Assembly: GCA_033032175.1 (NCBI GenBank)
Contig: CM065325.1
Coordinates: 10,692,930 to 10,756,929, forward strand
From: Saturnia japonica
Lineage: Eukaryota; Arthropoda; Insecta; Lepidoptera; Saturniidae
DNA: 64,000 nt
Direction of reading: 5' to 3'
The notes below the pieces were generated by a model that had not been told where the DNA came from, did not search any database, and was given only the letters and a program-made list of their open reading frames with translations. Made by a program: the position numbers and the translations under genes. Positions within the stretch are counted from its first letter, which is position 1. Every line of letters starts with the position of its first letter. Shown piece by piece: positions 1-12,699 of this stretch.

Positions 1-302
1 GCGGATACCTCAAGAGTGGTCCCGTTTTAATTTCATCGGCATTGAATCTTCAACTTCGAAGATACACGAGGGGACTTCTCAAAATCATTGAAGTTGGGTT
101 TTCTTTTTTGTTAAAAATTCTCTTATAGAGTCGCGTTTCAAAATCAGTCACTGTATATCCTGCTGTCGAGAGGTTTGCAGGTCGGGTTGACAGCGAGGAC
201 CGTCGATGAATTGTCGATCTCTCGGTGATCGCCGTTGTTTTTGGATTGTACTTCGCTTACTATCTATCATGCACAGTGTAGTTACTTTGCCGTGCTAATA
301 TA
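1..302. repeat. LINE 3'-end fragments (two pieces, opposite orientation)
   Basis: Bases 1-90, read on the minus strand, match 4705-4785 (shared ATGATTTTGA, GTGTATCTTC, GTTGAAG, CAATGCC). Bases about 225-300, read on the plus strand, match 4590-4670 (shared TTGTACT.TGCTTAC and TGCCGTG). Both look like remnants of one LINE family 3' region that has been rearranged here. Confidence 0.5.
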
Positions 303-2208
303 AAAATACATTTTAAACAATTTTATTGAAAAAGTGGCTTTGAGATCGGTTCATATTTAACATAATGTATTATTTATGGATTCTTTTAGGAGAAATCGTT
401 CTGTAATGTTATTTCTTAATAGTATTCGATCGTTCTCGATTCAGAGTTTGAGTTTAATGTAACAGATTTTTATTAGGCTAATAACAAATTCATTAATATC
501 GTTCCCAGTTTTTTTTACACTGACATACTGACCTTATTTATGCTCTAATGGTAATGGTTTGCATGCAGTTCTAACTACTAATTGACATGGTTTAGTCACG
601 GTTTTTTACCCGACAGCGAAAAAGAAGGATTATGTATTTCGAACCTGTGAATGTATATAAGGTATATATCTTTGGCACGCTCTGTAGCTTAATCGGTTTG
701 ATGGACTTTAGCATACGAGGTGTCGTTAGATTCGTCTTAATTTTAGGAATGACATAGTATTCAAGTACGACGTCTGGGTATCAAATAAAAAGCAAAAATA
801 GAAAAATATATTTTTTAGTCAAATGTTTGTTGTTGTTGCATTCGGGTTTTTTGTTTCGTTTTTAATAATTTAGCTTGTTTTTCATTGTTTTCAATACTAC
901 TGTAAGTGATAACCTTGTGAATCATAATTATTGCGCTCATGAAATTATTATTATTTAAAATTTGTCTTGATTTGCATTTTGCTATACGATTTAAGGAAAA
1001 TCGTTCCTTTATTGTTTTATTTTAATTAACTACAACTGCTCTTGTTTGTGGATTAATTGGCTATTAGAAGTGTTTATCAGTTCTTTTGTAACATAATAAA
1101 ATACTGAATACAGATTATTTATTAAAGTTATACAAATACTTTCTGTGGTGCATTTAGTAGAGAGCTATATTGAGTGATGCGCGCGCATCATTGCGAAAGT
1201 TCGACATAATGAAGTTAGCCATCAATGATAACAATATAATTGAATTTTACAGAATTTTTTGAATTGTGAAAAAATAATTTAACGGCGCTTAAATTAAAAT
1301 TATATTAATTGAATTAAAATAATCCTTATTTATTCAAATTAAATTATTTTCTGACAATTAAAAACATCAGTAAAATTAATTTACATCATTGTCATTGAAG
1401 ACTAATTTCATTATGTTGCTGGCACGCGGGATAATAGTTTGACGTATTTTTTTAACGCCATAGAAGTAGGTATTGACGAGCGTACGTGAAAGCACACATT
1501 TTTTAACCTTATAATTTTCTATTTTGCTAATACAATGGCATACTTATTACCAACTACATTTTGTTTATCAATTTATTTACATTATGAAAAATAAGCAGAT
1601 ATGACAATAAGAGGAAAAAATAAATAATCGTGGTGCAAAAGTTCCTAATCATGTAATAAAAATGTAAGAATTTTGTATACGTAACTTGAATATTTGTTCC
1701 AATATTTAAAATTCATGGAATTTACTTAAGTTCCTATTGGAAAATATTATTTGATCTCTTTAGTTTACTCGTCTAGCAAAATTCATTGGTACCTTATATA
1801 CTAATGATTGTAACACCCGACTTATCATTTTCTCATCCGAAATTGGCATCCAGTGTACTTGACAAGAAAACATGGAAATTCCAACATTCACTTAAAATCG
1901 ATTGTGTTTACGATCTTGTTCTTCCATAACAGATGTATTATGTGGGTAATTGAAACAAGGCCCTGTAGTATTTAAAATACCATTCTCGTCTTGGACATAA
2001 GACATTGGAAGAAATAAATTCATTTTTAATGGTACTGATGTAAATATGGTCACAAGGCTCCATTATTATGTTTATAAATGCTATTTTTAATACAATTAGA
2101 AATTTGGTTACGTTAATGTGTTCGCTTCCATTCCATTCGACACGACGCACGATCCAAAACCGTACGTTCCTTCACTTCACCTTCCATCACAAAATCTTTA
2201 GATAACTA
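303..2208. other. AT-rich stretch without recognised features
   Basis: No splice-bounded coding, RNA gene or clear repeat was recognised on either strand. Possibly intronic or intergenic. Confidence 0.6.
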
Positions 2209-2575
2209 TTATTGTGAATAAAAAGACGTCCACAATATTTTAATGTGTGCTAAATTAATAGCGCTTGTTTTATTCTTGTTTCTTACAAAGTTACAGTAGT
2301 TCGTAGTAACAATGTGGTTTCTTAATAACGTTCTTGACTGTAGTTTGCTTGTAGATTCGTTGCTTGCTGTTGCTGGTGTTGTGGTGTTTCTCGAACTGAT
2401 CGTAGTACTGCCGCCCTCTCCGCTATATTTAACCTCGCCCTTTGCCTCGCAACCGGTCGTGCGATGGATTCCGTGCGGGGCGTCGCTCAGCCAATGAGCG
2501 CGCACGCCCTGTGTGCGGCAGTACCATGAGTCACCATGCCAGATGTTCCGAGTCTGGCATGGTTCATCCTTACAA
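2209..2575 (-). mobile_element. Probable solo LTR with complete core promoter
   Basis: GC content jumps in this block. On the minus strand it starts TGTAAGGATG, then a 10-bp hairpin (CCATGCCAGA at 2534-2543 with TCTGGCATGG at 2553-2562), a CCAAT box (CTCATTGGCTGAG, 2498-2486), TATA (2431-2424) and, 30 bp on, a TCAGT initiator with its A at 2397. AATAAA sits near 2270. This U3-R-U5-like order suggests an LTR. No target duplication was found, and the left edge is uncertain. The 98-codon frame over it is judged spurious. Confidence 0.55.
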
Positions 2576-4470
2576 CTAGTGAAATTTATACATTTAAACT
2601 TACAACTAGCTATATTCTTATTCTAATCGTTTTAAAATACACATATTCAGTTCATATTATTATATCTATTCCTAACACGTATTTATAAACCTTATTCCTA
2701 ACACGTATTATTTCATTTATTTGTTCATTCATACTATTAGACTATCGTTATTCGCTCGCCCCGCTCGCTGTCCGCAACAACTATGTTCACACTGGTTAAT
2801 TCCAAAACATAATACCCTGACGCGGTTAAAACTCAAATATGTGCCACATTTGTTCGTGCTAAAATGGCAACACCGCATCGTAAGTCGAAACCTATTTCAA
2901 AACGTTTGTGAATCAAATTTTAACGTTTATTTTCTGTTATTCATTCGATTGTCGTTAGTAACACATTACACACGTATGACGCTAAATACTTCTATTTTAT
3001 TTTCCCTACACCTAAAGGCTAACTAACGCACACGACTTTGGCCGTGCCGTAACATTGCTCCTTCAAGAGCCAAATAGCAGACGTTTCCCGAGAACCTGGT
3101 TATTATATTTCCATGTGCGTAGTTATTTTAGACTGCGAAGTCATAAACAGTAGTTTTACAATACGGGAAGCGTTTCAGTTTAGGACCGTAATTATTGTTG
3201 AAGGAATTATTATAGGCGAGACGAGAAAAGTTATGCAACGGTAGCTTGTTACCAGATGCAGCTGTTAAAATTTGTTTTCCGTTAACGAAATACGTGGTAC
3301 TGTTTTGTTAATTTTAATAAGGCATTATCCTATTTTTTTAAATTTATGTATATGAAACGCTTGAAACTAGTCTATTATAATGTAATCATATTGCGTTGAG
3401 TTGCAGCTTTTGGTAAAATTATTATACATACTTTATTTAGCCCATGCATCGGAGAATAGTCCTATTTATAGAATGTGTAGGCGTTATAATGAAGTTAATT
3501 TACAGCTCGACATATTTCACACTAGTCTTGCTAAATTTAAAAAACTCAAATTTGTTTTTATTTTATTTTTCACTGTCCATTTACATATAATCAGTGCTTG
3601 TTAACAATGTAAGTTGTGCACTTAAGTCATAGGGTGCTAAGATTTAAATAGCTGTTTAGATTTAAGATATTATTGTTATTATTATTTTTTGATCTCTTAC
3701 CTGTATTCGTGCCTTATGAAATAAAATAAATGTCACCAGGAAAACATGTCGTTCGCCAGGTTTGTCAACGTTATAATTTTTTTCCTAATATCAGTAAAAT
3801 ACGATTTAAAAATGGAATTGAATATCCAAAATATTATGATACGATAAAACAAACGTTAAAAGATGAATAAAAAAAAAAGGTGTTTGGCTGTGAGGTTGGA
3901 GGCGCAAATTACTGCCGACTTTTGTACGGATCTTCTTTAGATGTCGTTCCAGAGAAGTGACGTTTTTTGATTTTTTCTAAAAGTATTTTTTTCTAAAACC
4001 ACTTGTTTAAAGCAACACAAACTTTTGCTAACTTCTTATATAATATTATGTACTTTTGAAACTCAATAGCGTTTTAATAAAACACTTTGGCCTAAAGTTC
4101 TTCCACCTAAAAGATGTAAAGAAAAATCATAATGTGTTATGGTTTGCAATCAGATTTATCGATTTCATGTTATTACGTCCGTTTCCTGACTTACGTCAAT
4201 ATTTATTTAAAGCGGCACAATATTTACAGAACGGCTTCTGTACATGACATACAAGTTGCAACGGTTGGAAGTTGGAAATGTTATAACTAATGGTATTATA
4301 CCCTGTGGGTATACCCAAGTAACTCGATACCGTATAGCTTCGATTTGTCTACATAAAAGTAAATTACCTATATGCACTTCGAATTTTTGAGGAAGGTCTC
4401 TATGTCTAGGAGTGGACTTCTTTTGGTTGAAATTCTCATTTCAAATTATTGTTTTATAACAATTTTATAC
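2576..4470. other. AT-rich stretch without recognised features
   Basis: Several short open frames (for example 2721-3026 and 3401-3604) show no domain, splice support or protein-like composition. Nothing else seen. Confidence 0.55.
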
Positions 4471-4477
4471 CTTTACA

Positions 4478-4785
4478 ATTTACCTCTACCTTGGCTCACC
4501 AGTTACCGTGAAACTGTGGCACAATCTTCCGGCTGAAGTGTTCTCTCCTTTTTACGTCGGGTCCTTCAAGCGTAACGTGAAGAGGTATTTATACAGGCTG
4601 GTATGATAGCGGCGACCGTTGTGTTTAGATTGTACTCTGCTTACCATCATAGATATTGCCGTGTTACTACAAAACAATTTTTAACGAAAAAGAACACCGA
4701 CATTCCATGATTTTGAAGAGATTCCTTGTGTATCTTCCGAGTTGAAGGTACAATGCCAATGAAATTATCCTCGAGGTGTCTCCTA
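4478..4785 (+). mobile_element. LINE relic: C-terminal end of reverse-transcriptase ORF plus 3' tail
   Basis: Bases about 4478-4606 read TVKLWHNLPAEVFSP then FYVGSFKRNVKRYL and a stop. That is the LWN-LP-VF...FK pattern at the very end of many jockey/CR1-type LINE ORF2 proteins. The tail to about 4785 matches parts of 1-302. Strongly decayed and 5' truncated. Confidence 0.6.
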
Positions 4786-4954
4786 TGCAACATAAAAAGA
4801 ATCATCGAAATCGGTTCATAAACAAAGAAGTTATGGCTGAACATCCTTAAAAAAGGTAATTTAAAAATATAGAAAAATTTAAAAGTTTCAAAAATAAATT
4901 TACAAAAAACGTTACTGGTGTAGAAATTCTTTTTTTTCCTACTGACTTTACTTT

Positions 4955-5030
4955 TAGCCATCAGAGCCCTGAAGCTTCTGACGGCCTTTACAGGTTCATC
5001 GGGCTTGGGATGTATAAATACATTAATACC
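4955..5030 (+). repeat. Short dispersed repeat (AGCC..TTTTACAG..GGGCTTGG type)
   Basis: Shares AGCCATnAGnGCCCTGnAGC and the following CAG-CTTTACAG and GGCTTGGGA blocks with 45850-45930, and more weakly with 59570-59630. Probably a LINE 3' fragment. Confidence 0.45.
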
Positions 5031-5112
5031 TACTATGTATGCATTTAAGAGTATGTCGAAGAAGACAATAAGTTTATTAAAAAATGTTTTAATTTAAGTA
5101 TATTTTATCGTT

Positions 5113-5433
5113 ATAGGTTTGAGCGTTGTGGCCACAATCTCACTTGATCTTAAGTGACTATGTAGCCCAAGATGGTAGTACGCTAAGCCTAGTGGAAAAC
5201 TGACTTACAAGTGCAGCTGTCGGAACACACCTCTATTGGTGCTTGGCCACAGATATTCAACTTGAGGGTGGTAGATTACCAGGGGGGCATTAGAAAAAGC
5301 CCTAGCACCATGCTTCCACCACCATGCATGCATATGCATGTTTTTCCTCACTGAAAGCTTCTGGCTCATTAAAGGAATTCGAACTCACGTCGTCGATCGA
5401 CGCAGAGTTCGTACACGCTACCAACTGTGAAAC
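5113..5433 (-). mobile_element. SINE-like element, near full length
   Basis: Member of a family also at 22805, 34881, 45505, 46091, 47622 and 60490. Read on the minus strand it starts GGTAGCGTGTACG, with a box-B-like GAGTTCGAATTCC about 35 bases on. This resembles a tRNA promoter head, so a tRNA-derived SINE is likely. The body contains CACCAATAGAGGTGTGTTCC, GCTTAGCGT, and an end in CAAACCTATAA. Confidence 0.6.
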
Positions 5434-5695
5434 TGATATTAAGTATTTCAACAAATATTTTACATAAATTTAGCTATTATCAATGAAGAGACTAACAAAC
5501 ATTCAATTTCATAGCCACTTATAATGAAGATTTTTACATTCCTCTGACTAGTCTGTGATTAACAAAGTACTTCTTTTTTCTATTGAAGCTTGTTCACAAA
5601 TAGTTTTGAAAGGGCGTTGACTTCCTGAAAAGCCGCGCTCAAAGGCGCCGTTCACCCTCATAAGAAGTCATATATCATTTTTCACAATTACTATA

Positions 5696-5925
5696 TACTA
5701 CTAGCGATGTGCCCGCGGCTCCGCATGTGTTTAATACTACGCAGTAGTTATTTACATCCCGTAATTTGTTAATAATTGAGATAAAAACTATCCTATCTTG
5801 TAAATTGGACTATATTTACATATATGTAGTTATGAAATTTGATCATAATCGGTTTAGTAGTTTCGGTGTTTATCCCGAACATACATCGTGACACGAGATT
5901 TTTATATATATAAGAAGATATACAC
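5696..5925 (+). repeat. LINE-type 3' tail (ACTAGCGATGTGCCCGCGGC family)
   Basis: Starts with the typical lepidopteran ACTAGCnnn-GCCCGCGGC block, has the middle 'AAATTTGATCATAATCGGTT' block, then TAGTAGTTTCGG, and ends in an AT-rich run. Non-coding. Confidence 0.5.
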
Positions 5926-6890
5926 AAGGGAAGATATACAAAAAAATATATCTTATTCCTAATGAAAAAAAAAAACAAACAATAAAATTTGGTTCTCTAC
6001 AATATTCCATATACCAGTTATCTTTTTTGTATAAAGACTCCTTTGAAACTGGCAGTTTATTTGTTTATAATCCTGTGAATAAAACAAAATTTTGTTATAA
6101 CAAAGTTCAACTTTGTTCCTTAATCCGCAATGATGCCCTCTTCGATCGGCTAAAAAGAGGGGTCGTTGGCAGCAAGTCAATGTACCAATAGTCTTTTTTT
6201 TAATATTCTTAAAACAAGTCTGCCTAATCCGAACTTAAAACTAAACTCATAACTAGTTGGCATAAAAAATTTATTGGGTATTCAACTATTCATATAATAA
6301 AAATAAAATGTATTTAGGATCAATATAAGATTCATTCTATAATTTAGTAAAGATATTCAGTTTTGATAGGTATGTTATTGAAATGTTTCTATTATGATTT
6401 GTTTTTTACAATATTAATGAAACTAAATATGAAAAAGGGATATGTGGTAGGTAGTCTAGTACTCATAAGTAATTTTATTATTGAAAGGAATTACAATTAA
6501 CATAATCATGTATCATAATCATTACGTAAGTGTATAAAGTTTGTGGTTAAAAAAAAATTATTTTACTTTTATTTAAAGATTCGAAAACGCCTTTGCTTTT
6601 TTATTTGGGTTTACTTGAATTTCGTGTTGTTCTAATACTTAAAATAGGGTCTAAATCACAGAGATCTAAATAAATGCAAATCTAAATAATAATAATCTAA
6701 ATAATCTGTTCTTTATACATGCAATATTGCTTATTCTTAATACATCGTATTTTTAAATTTATATTACTATTATAATGCAAGTAATGTTTTTTATACTCGG
6801 AAACTAGTGGAGTCGATTCTAAAAATTATTGGAAGCTAGATTATACCTTAGCGATATAGACTAATTTTAACTCTTATTAAATTTTATGTT
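5926..6890. other. AT-rich stretch without recognised features
   Basis: Nothing recognised on either strand beyond short A/T runs. Confidence 0.55.
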
Positions 6891-6894
6891 GTAA

Positions 6895-7075
6895 CTACTT
6901 GGCCTGGCAAACTTTGTCCTGCCCTTTCCGGTAGTTAATGGCCTGACGACAACGCCACCTATCGGGTCCTAACGTATCTATAAACAAATACTTCGTCAAT
7001 ATGAGCGCAATCAGTCAAGTAGTTCAGAAGTTATAAAATCAATCTATATATCCATAGAGCAGTTAACACTTTTAT
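6895..7075 (+). repeat. Dispersed non-coding repeat with CCCTTTCCGGTAGT core
   Basis: The block TTGTCCTGCCCTTTCCGGTA (about 6914-6933) recurs in part at 9788-9802. The stretch ends with TCAAGTAGTTCAGAAGTTAT, typical of LINE 3' tails. Confidence 0.4.
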
Positions 7076-7477
7076 TTAAAATAACTTACAAATCAAAAGA
7101 AAGCCATAACTCATCCCCTTATCATGATATAGCTCAAGGCGTTATTGCTAGAAACGAATCAAGATTAACGCTATTACAAGACCACCCGCATGCGAGATTG
7201 CTACAATTACGATCTACATCTATGTAGATAACACATTTCGAGCGACGACTCCGATGCCTACGGCTCAAAGTCAATGCTAATTACCCTTACAGTCTGTTTT
7301 TTATCCCGACCAAATATTGGACCGCTAACATTGAATGTTGAATAACGTCTGTTTACCCTACATGGGTGGTCTCCCTGATCATTAAATATGGCATGCAGTG
7401 TTTAAAAAAATCAAGACTCTCAATTTTAGTTGTTTTCTTTCACAATCTTCATGTTTTTGTCTTTACAATTATTATAA

Positions 7478-7600
7478 CACTAGTTGTGCCCCACGGTTTC
7501 ACCCGTGTTAATTTTATCCGACAAACACCGCGCCGTCAACGCACCCGTGTATTCAGTCTATTATAATTGTTCTTCTCGTAAGTACAAATTATTTAAATTT
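7478..7600 (+). repeat. LINE-type 3' tail, family with GCCCCACGGTTTCACC
   Basis: Shares CTAGTTGTGCCCCACGGTTT, CGCCGTCAACGCACC and the TTGTTCTTCTCGTA end with the longer copy at 31705-32060. Related to 40350-40600. Confidence 0.5.
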
Positions 7601-10600
7601 TTCATTATATCCTAAACTGTGTGTCCAACCAACATACTGTAAAAGAGCAAAATTTAACTTCATAAAATTGTTTTTATGATGAAGTAACTTTTGTTCGTAA
7701 GGATTAATATGCCTTGTCTAAAAATAAATAATGCTTATAAATCACATTTTAATTTTCAACTAATCTTTATCACAAAATATCTTATTGTGGCTTATGTATA
7801 AGAGTTAGGTACATGCTATCGCCGACTTTTTCTTAGGTATACTAAGGACCAATATTTTCATAAAACATTGTATTTCCGTATCATTAATGATTACGCCAGC
7901 GCACGTGGATAAAGCAGTTCGGGAGGGTTTCGACTTCCAACTTCGTAACAAAAATGAATATTTAAGGCTAGCTGAGAGTTGTAGCCTAATATTAGATAGC
8001 CTGTACTATTCCTCGTGAGTCTTAGCTATCATATACGAAAATAATTTTAACTAATTAATAATTAATTAATTTAACTTTTTCGCTTTATTATATTAATTAG
8101 TATACATGTATAAAATGTTTGCATTGGTCTCTATTAGTTCTTAATCCTTTTTGCCGTGATCTTAAAATCACCATTAAACTTTTACATTACAATATACCTT
8201 TAATTAAAAGTTTATACTGCATAAATAATGAAGAGATCACATACGCCGAGTTCTAGCATTGGTATAATCTGTACACAACTTGCTTTGTTTTGTTTCCTAA
8301 ATTGCAGACAATTTCCATATACTCGTACCTACAAAGCAACGAAAATAAATTTCATTTATAAAATGTAATGTCTAAAACATATCCTTCGTCTTGCAATCAT
8401 CCCATCTAAGCAGGGTCGGCACAACATGTTTGGTCTTTCCTATAAAGAAATCACACAACTATTAGTAAGGATATTCTATATCCAAATAAGTATCATTCAT
8501 ACGGTGTAACACATACTTGTATGCAAATTTATTACACACACACACGCACACATAGTTTTATTTTTAATTTTTTAACTGTAATCTACCTCATTTTTATTTT
8601 ATTTTATTCTTCAAATTCGTAATGTGACAGTCAAGAAACATGTATTTGTATATTGGGGAAGACACTGTTACCTGAGACACAGGTTATAACTAGTTCAGGT
8701 GACGGGTTTCAGCCATATTGGATGTAATGTAAAATACTGTTAAAATAAATAAACGGCGTATCATTCGTCACATAATCCTTTTATATCGTCTTCTGTCATC
8801 CACTACTTGTTTACCGTTTAACTCTCTTCTAGTTTCCAATTCCACTCCTTCCAGGAAGTTTACCCACTTTTCTACTTATATGACTTTCATCTTCTATCAT
8901 GACCTGTCTATACTACTCTTACTCAAACACGTAACTTGGGTAATATAAAGTGGTTGATATAGAAACTTGAAATTTAATGTCGTATTCGGTGGGAAAATTC
9001 AAGTGTCGGTCAGGGCGTTAGTTCCCACGCGAATGATCAGCGGCGGCAAGTGGAGAGATAAATATTTGTAAACTGCAGTTAGTTGGTCGAGTCCCTGACC
9101 TTGCTGAGAAAACAGTAATTCTAGAATTAACATTGTGGTACAAGTCACGTATTTCATTGAGAGTTTTATTGTTTATTTGCTATTACTAACAAGAGCTATT
9201 TTCAACTGCTTACTGTATGCTGTTCAATGTTAAATGAGTAATATTATTATATTATTGTCTATTTATTATTTATAGTTCCAATTTGATACAGGTTCTTTTA
9301 CAAATTTACTCATTTATTTGTTAAAAGAAAATGTCATAAAGGTTAACTAAACAATTACTTTCTAATTCGAGACTTATAGGTATTCCACCAAATAAACACT
9401 TTTAACATTTCTCTATGGTCACTAAATAACAAAAAATACTTGTCCATTTATTTTCAAATATGCAGAGTTTCTAGATGAGTATTTATCATAATTCTCACTT
9501 TCGCTTATTTTCCATATTAATTTAGTTTTACAAACCAAAAAACCTAATTATCCTGCCATAAAATTTTCCTAAACCGTCTTTTTTTCTTCTTTTTAAAATT
9601 ACGATTAGAACTGCTAACATTATAAGGTTTTACAAATAATATATTTTATAGTTTTCAATTGCTACAGTAGTATCAAGCAATGACATAAAAGGTTTTTAGA
9701 ATACATTAAAGATGATACAGACACTTTTCACATGAGTCAAGGCTTCCCTCATTTCTCTATGACTCATGTTTTACCTTAGAACTTTCTAGCCCTTTCCGGT
9801 AGTGACACAATATGTGAAGAATTTAATTAATGTATACAGGCAAAATCAGAGACTTCGTCGTCAGTGGCACATGGCGGGCGCCTGGTTGCTTTGCCACGAC
9901 CAAAATAGACAGGCTATTTATATGAGGCGCGTATCCGCTCGGCGCACGCGCAATGTTCCTCTTCGTCTACGTTATTACAGAAACGAGAAGCTGTAAGCGT
10001 GTACATGGCGCCGATTTTGTCGTCATTAAAAAGTATAAACATTTTCCATAAAATTTGAGAAAAAAACGAGTATTTTACAGTAGTTGGTTCATCCATCCAA
10101 CATAATATAAAGACAAATCAATTCCAGGTTGATTATTTTGTGTTACTTCCAGGTTCCACTTGTTCTGCCAAAAGTCAACTAATAAAAAATTATAATTTAG
10201 TAATTTTGTATATTTCTGTCAACTAATGTTTTCAACCCATAAGCTATTGGACAAAATAACTTCAAAGTTAGTACGTTACTGAACGCCAATTTTGTTAATG
10301 TGTGTAGCGTTCCAAAAGCTTATATCCAAGAACACGTTCAAAAGAAGCGGTAATAGTTCATCAATCATGATCATACTAAAAGGCTTTGGAAGTAGTAAAA
10401 TCCCTATCGCTGTTATAAAAATAAGTTACATTATTCTACACGATTTTTTTTTAGGCGCTATAATTTCTTTACGTATGCTTCATCGGAAAAATTGTACATT
10501 TCGAACATGAACTTGTTTGCCTCGATTATTAAACCTTGATGAGCAGAAATACATTTAAAAAAGACGAAAACACAAATAGATATATTAAAAATGAAGGTTA

Positions 10601-11514
10601 TATAGTAATTTTTAGGAAGGTATATATAAAGTCTATTGTTAAAAGCTTTTCAAGGTGATACGAATAATTTTGTATACATTTATTATGGCAAAGCAAACAC
10701 AGCAGGTCGCTCCCAAGTACAATGATGTAACTGTGGTGACGATATCTGTTATACCTATTTATAAAGCTGCTCAAAATATACGTACATTCTGTTCAATTTG
10801 GAATGACATTGTGGATATAATAAACATTGTGTTGATTATTTTGACACCGATTATCTACGTGTTTCAAGGGTACGGGATTAAGTGCATGACAACGAGCAAA
10901 TTAGTGTAATTACACATTACAATAATTTTATTCATGTTTGATATCGAGTTCTAAGAATAATATGAAAAGAGCAAAATTCAAGCTGATAAGAAATAACGAG
11001 CAATGATGAAGATACACTTTAATTATTATATTGTGTAATTAAATTTATGTGTAGGTACATTTTTATTCGATGGTAGGTATCTGGGTTAAAGGTTTGGCCC
11101 ATCAACAGAACAGTAAAAGAACTTTGTTTATCTGATCTGTGGGTCCATTCATCTACTTCATTTCGTTCTACGGGTTCTTTTGTAACTTAATTCTTTGTCG
11201 TTTATGGATATGTATTGAAACCATAGGATTCGAAAAAATATTATGTTTGACAAGTTAAATCTAGTGAATTAAAGATGTTAGTATTATTCATGAAGATAGA
11301 ATTTATTACTTACTAGCTTTCGCTTGCGATTTCGTTCCAGTTGTCTTCGAAATAAAACAACTCGCTCGCCACCTATCTTAAATTGATTGTACTATTCGGA
11401 TTACTAACATTCGCTGACAAGCGCACAACAACTCATCAAAGTGTCGTTGTAATCGGATGAATGGGTTTGATACCCATAGGTGATAAAGAAAAACATTATA
11501 CAACATATTAAAAT
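7601..11514. other. AT-rich, gene-free stretch with small repeats
   Basis: Holds a short common repeat at about 8395-8460 (TAAGCAGGGTCGGCACAACA), a CA microsatellite at about 8536-8551, and a GC-richer block at 8995-9115 that includes AGATAAATATTTG. No coding exon, RNA gene or autonomous transposon recognised. The frame at 10655-10909 shows no protein-like pattern. Confidence 0.5.
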
Positions 11515-11850
11515 ACTAGCTCTCCCTGCGCCTTCGTCCGCGTGGAATTTCGTATGCGGCGGCGGCGGTAAAGGAGAACGTGCGCGCGATACTGGAAACT
11601 GCTGTTTGTTCTAAAATAAGTTACTCCTTATAACATCAGCTATCTGTCGGTGAAAACCACTTCAAAATCGGTCCAACTGTTTCGGAGATTATCCGGACCA
11701 AACAAACAGAAATAAGAAAGACGGACAAACAGATAAAATACTTTAAAAAAATGGCATTTATTTACCATGTTTTGCATGCATTTAGTACAAAGCTGTTATT
11801 TTAACATTACAAACAGACACTTCAATTTTATCATGCGTATAGATATAGAT
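11515..11850 (+). repeat. LINE-type 3' tail, family 1
   Basis: Starts CTAGCTCTCCCTGCGCCTTCGTCCGCG. The middle has CAGCTATCTGTCGGTGAAAA, then AAAATCGGTCCAACTGTTTC, GGAGATTA and a run of AAACA-type repeats. Related copies: 12700-13345 (+), 24085-24600 (-), 50100-50505 (-). Non-coding. Confidence 0.6.
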
Positions 11851-12699
11851 AATAATGTAGGAGATAAAGTTTAAGTACAATTATAATATTACCACAGGAG
11901 TAACTTCCGAAATATGAAACGCAAATATATAATTTGTGACGTGTGACTCGTTGCGCCAATATTCGTAAATACACGATAAACGTGTCGGAATGATTCGTAT
12001 CTACTTATAAAACGTAATCTGGGTCACGGTTTCACATCAGCCTTCTTGGATTATTTCGAACCCATTACGACCTTTTAACTTAAAAGTTTTTCTCATTGGT
12101 TTCCCATGACGTGTCCGATTGCTTCGCCTCTATGTATAAACGGACAAAACAAGACAGCAAAACGTGTTAGTTCCAAATTGGCTAGAACAGTTATTAGGAA
12201 TAATTATAAAGCTCAATAGCTTGTTTATTTTTTTTCTTATTGAACGTGTTAAACTCTAGAATTGCCAATCAGATTAGTTTTTTTTTTTGCATTTTATAGA
12301 CGTGTAATACGGTACGTACGTACGTAGTACGTTAAAGAGTTGATCGAATAAATTTAACACAAGCGAAACCGTGGGGAATAGCGCATGTATATGCATTTGA
12401 ACTTTTCAGGTTACATTTCAATGCTTAAGTTAATAACATTACTGATACCGGAAAATTAGAACCCATAATATAATAATGATATGATGTCAAGGTTTTTAAT
12501 AATTTTCTGACACAAACTGAAAAAGGCTCGTAACATAATTTTATAATTAATTACTTATTTATCAGAAGTTTGGAACTAAATTTTTCTCTAAAAATATAGA
12601 CACTTTTATACAATAATAGCTGAATGCTGCATGTTATTATACTTCATTTATTTTACGGTCCTTGACTCGTAACTACAAATATGCAATAATTGTATTAAA

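Noticed and set aside
2209..2505. 98-codon minus-strand frame over the GC-rich block
   Set aside because: It spans a promoter-like LTR layout (TATA, initiator, poly(A) signal) and shows no domain; best explained as a chance frame.
5380..5435. Possible tRNA gene, from GAGTTCGAATTCC and GGTAGCGTG on the minus strand
   Set aside because: No cloverleaf can be folded, and the sequence continues into a dispersed repeat; it fits a SINE head better.
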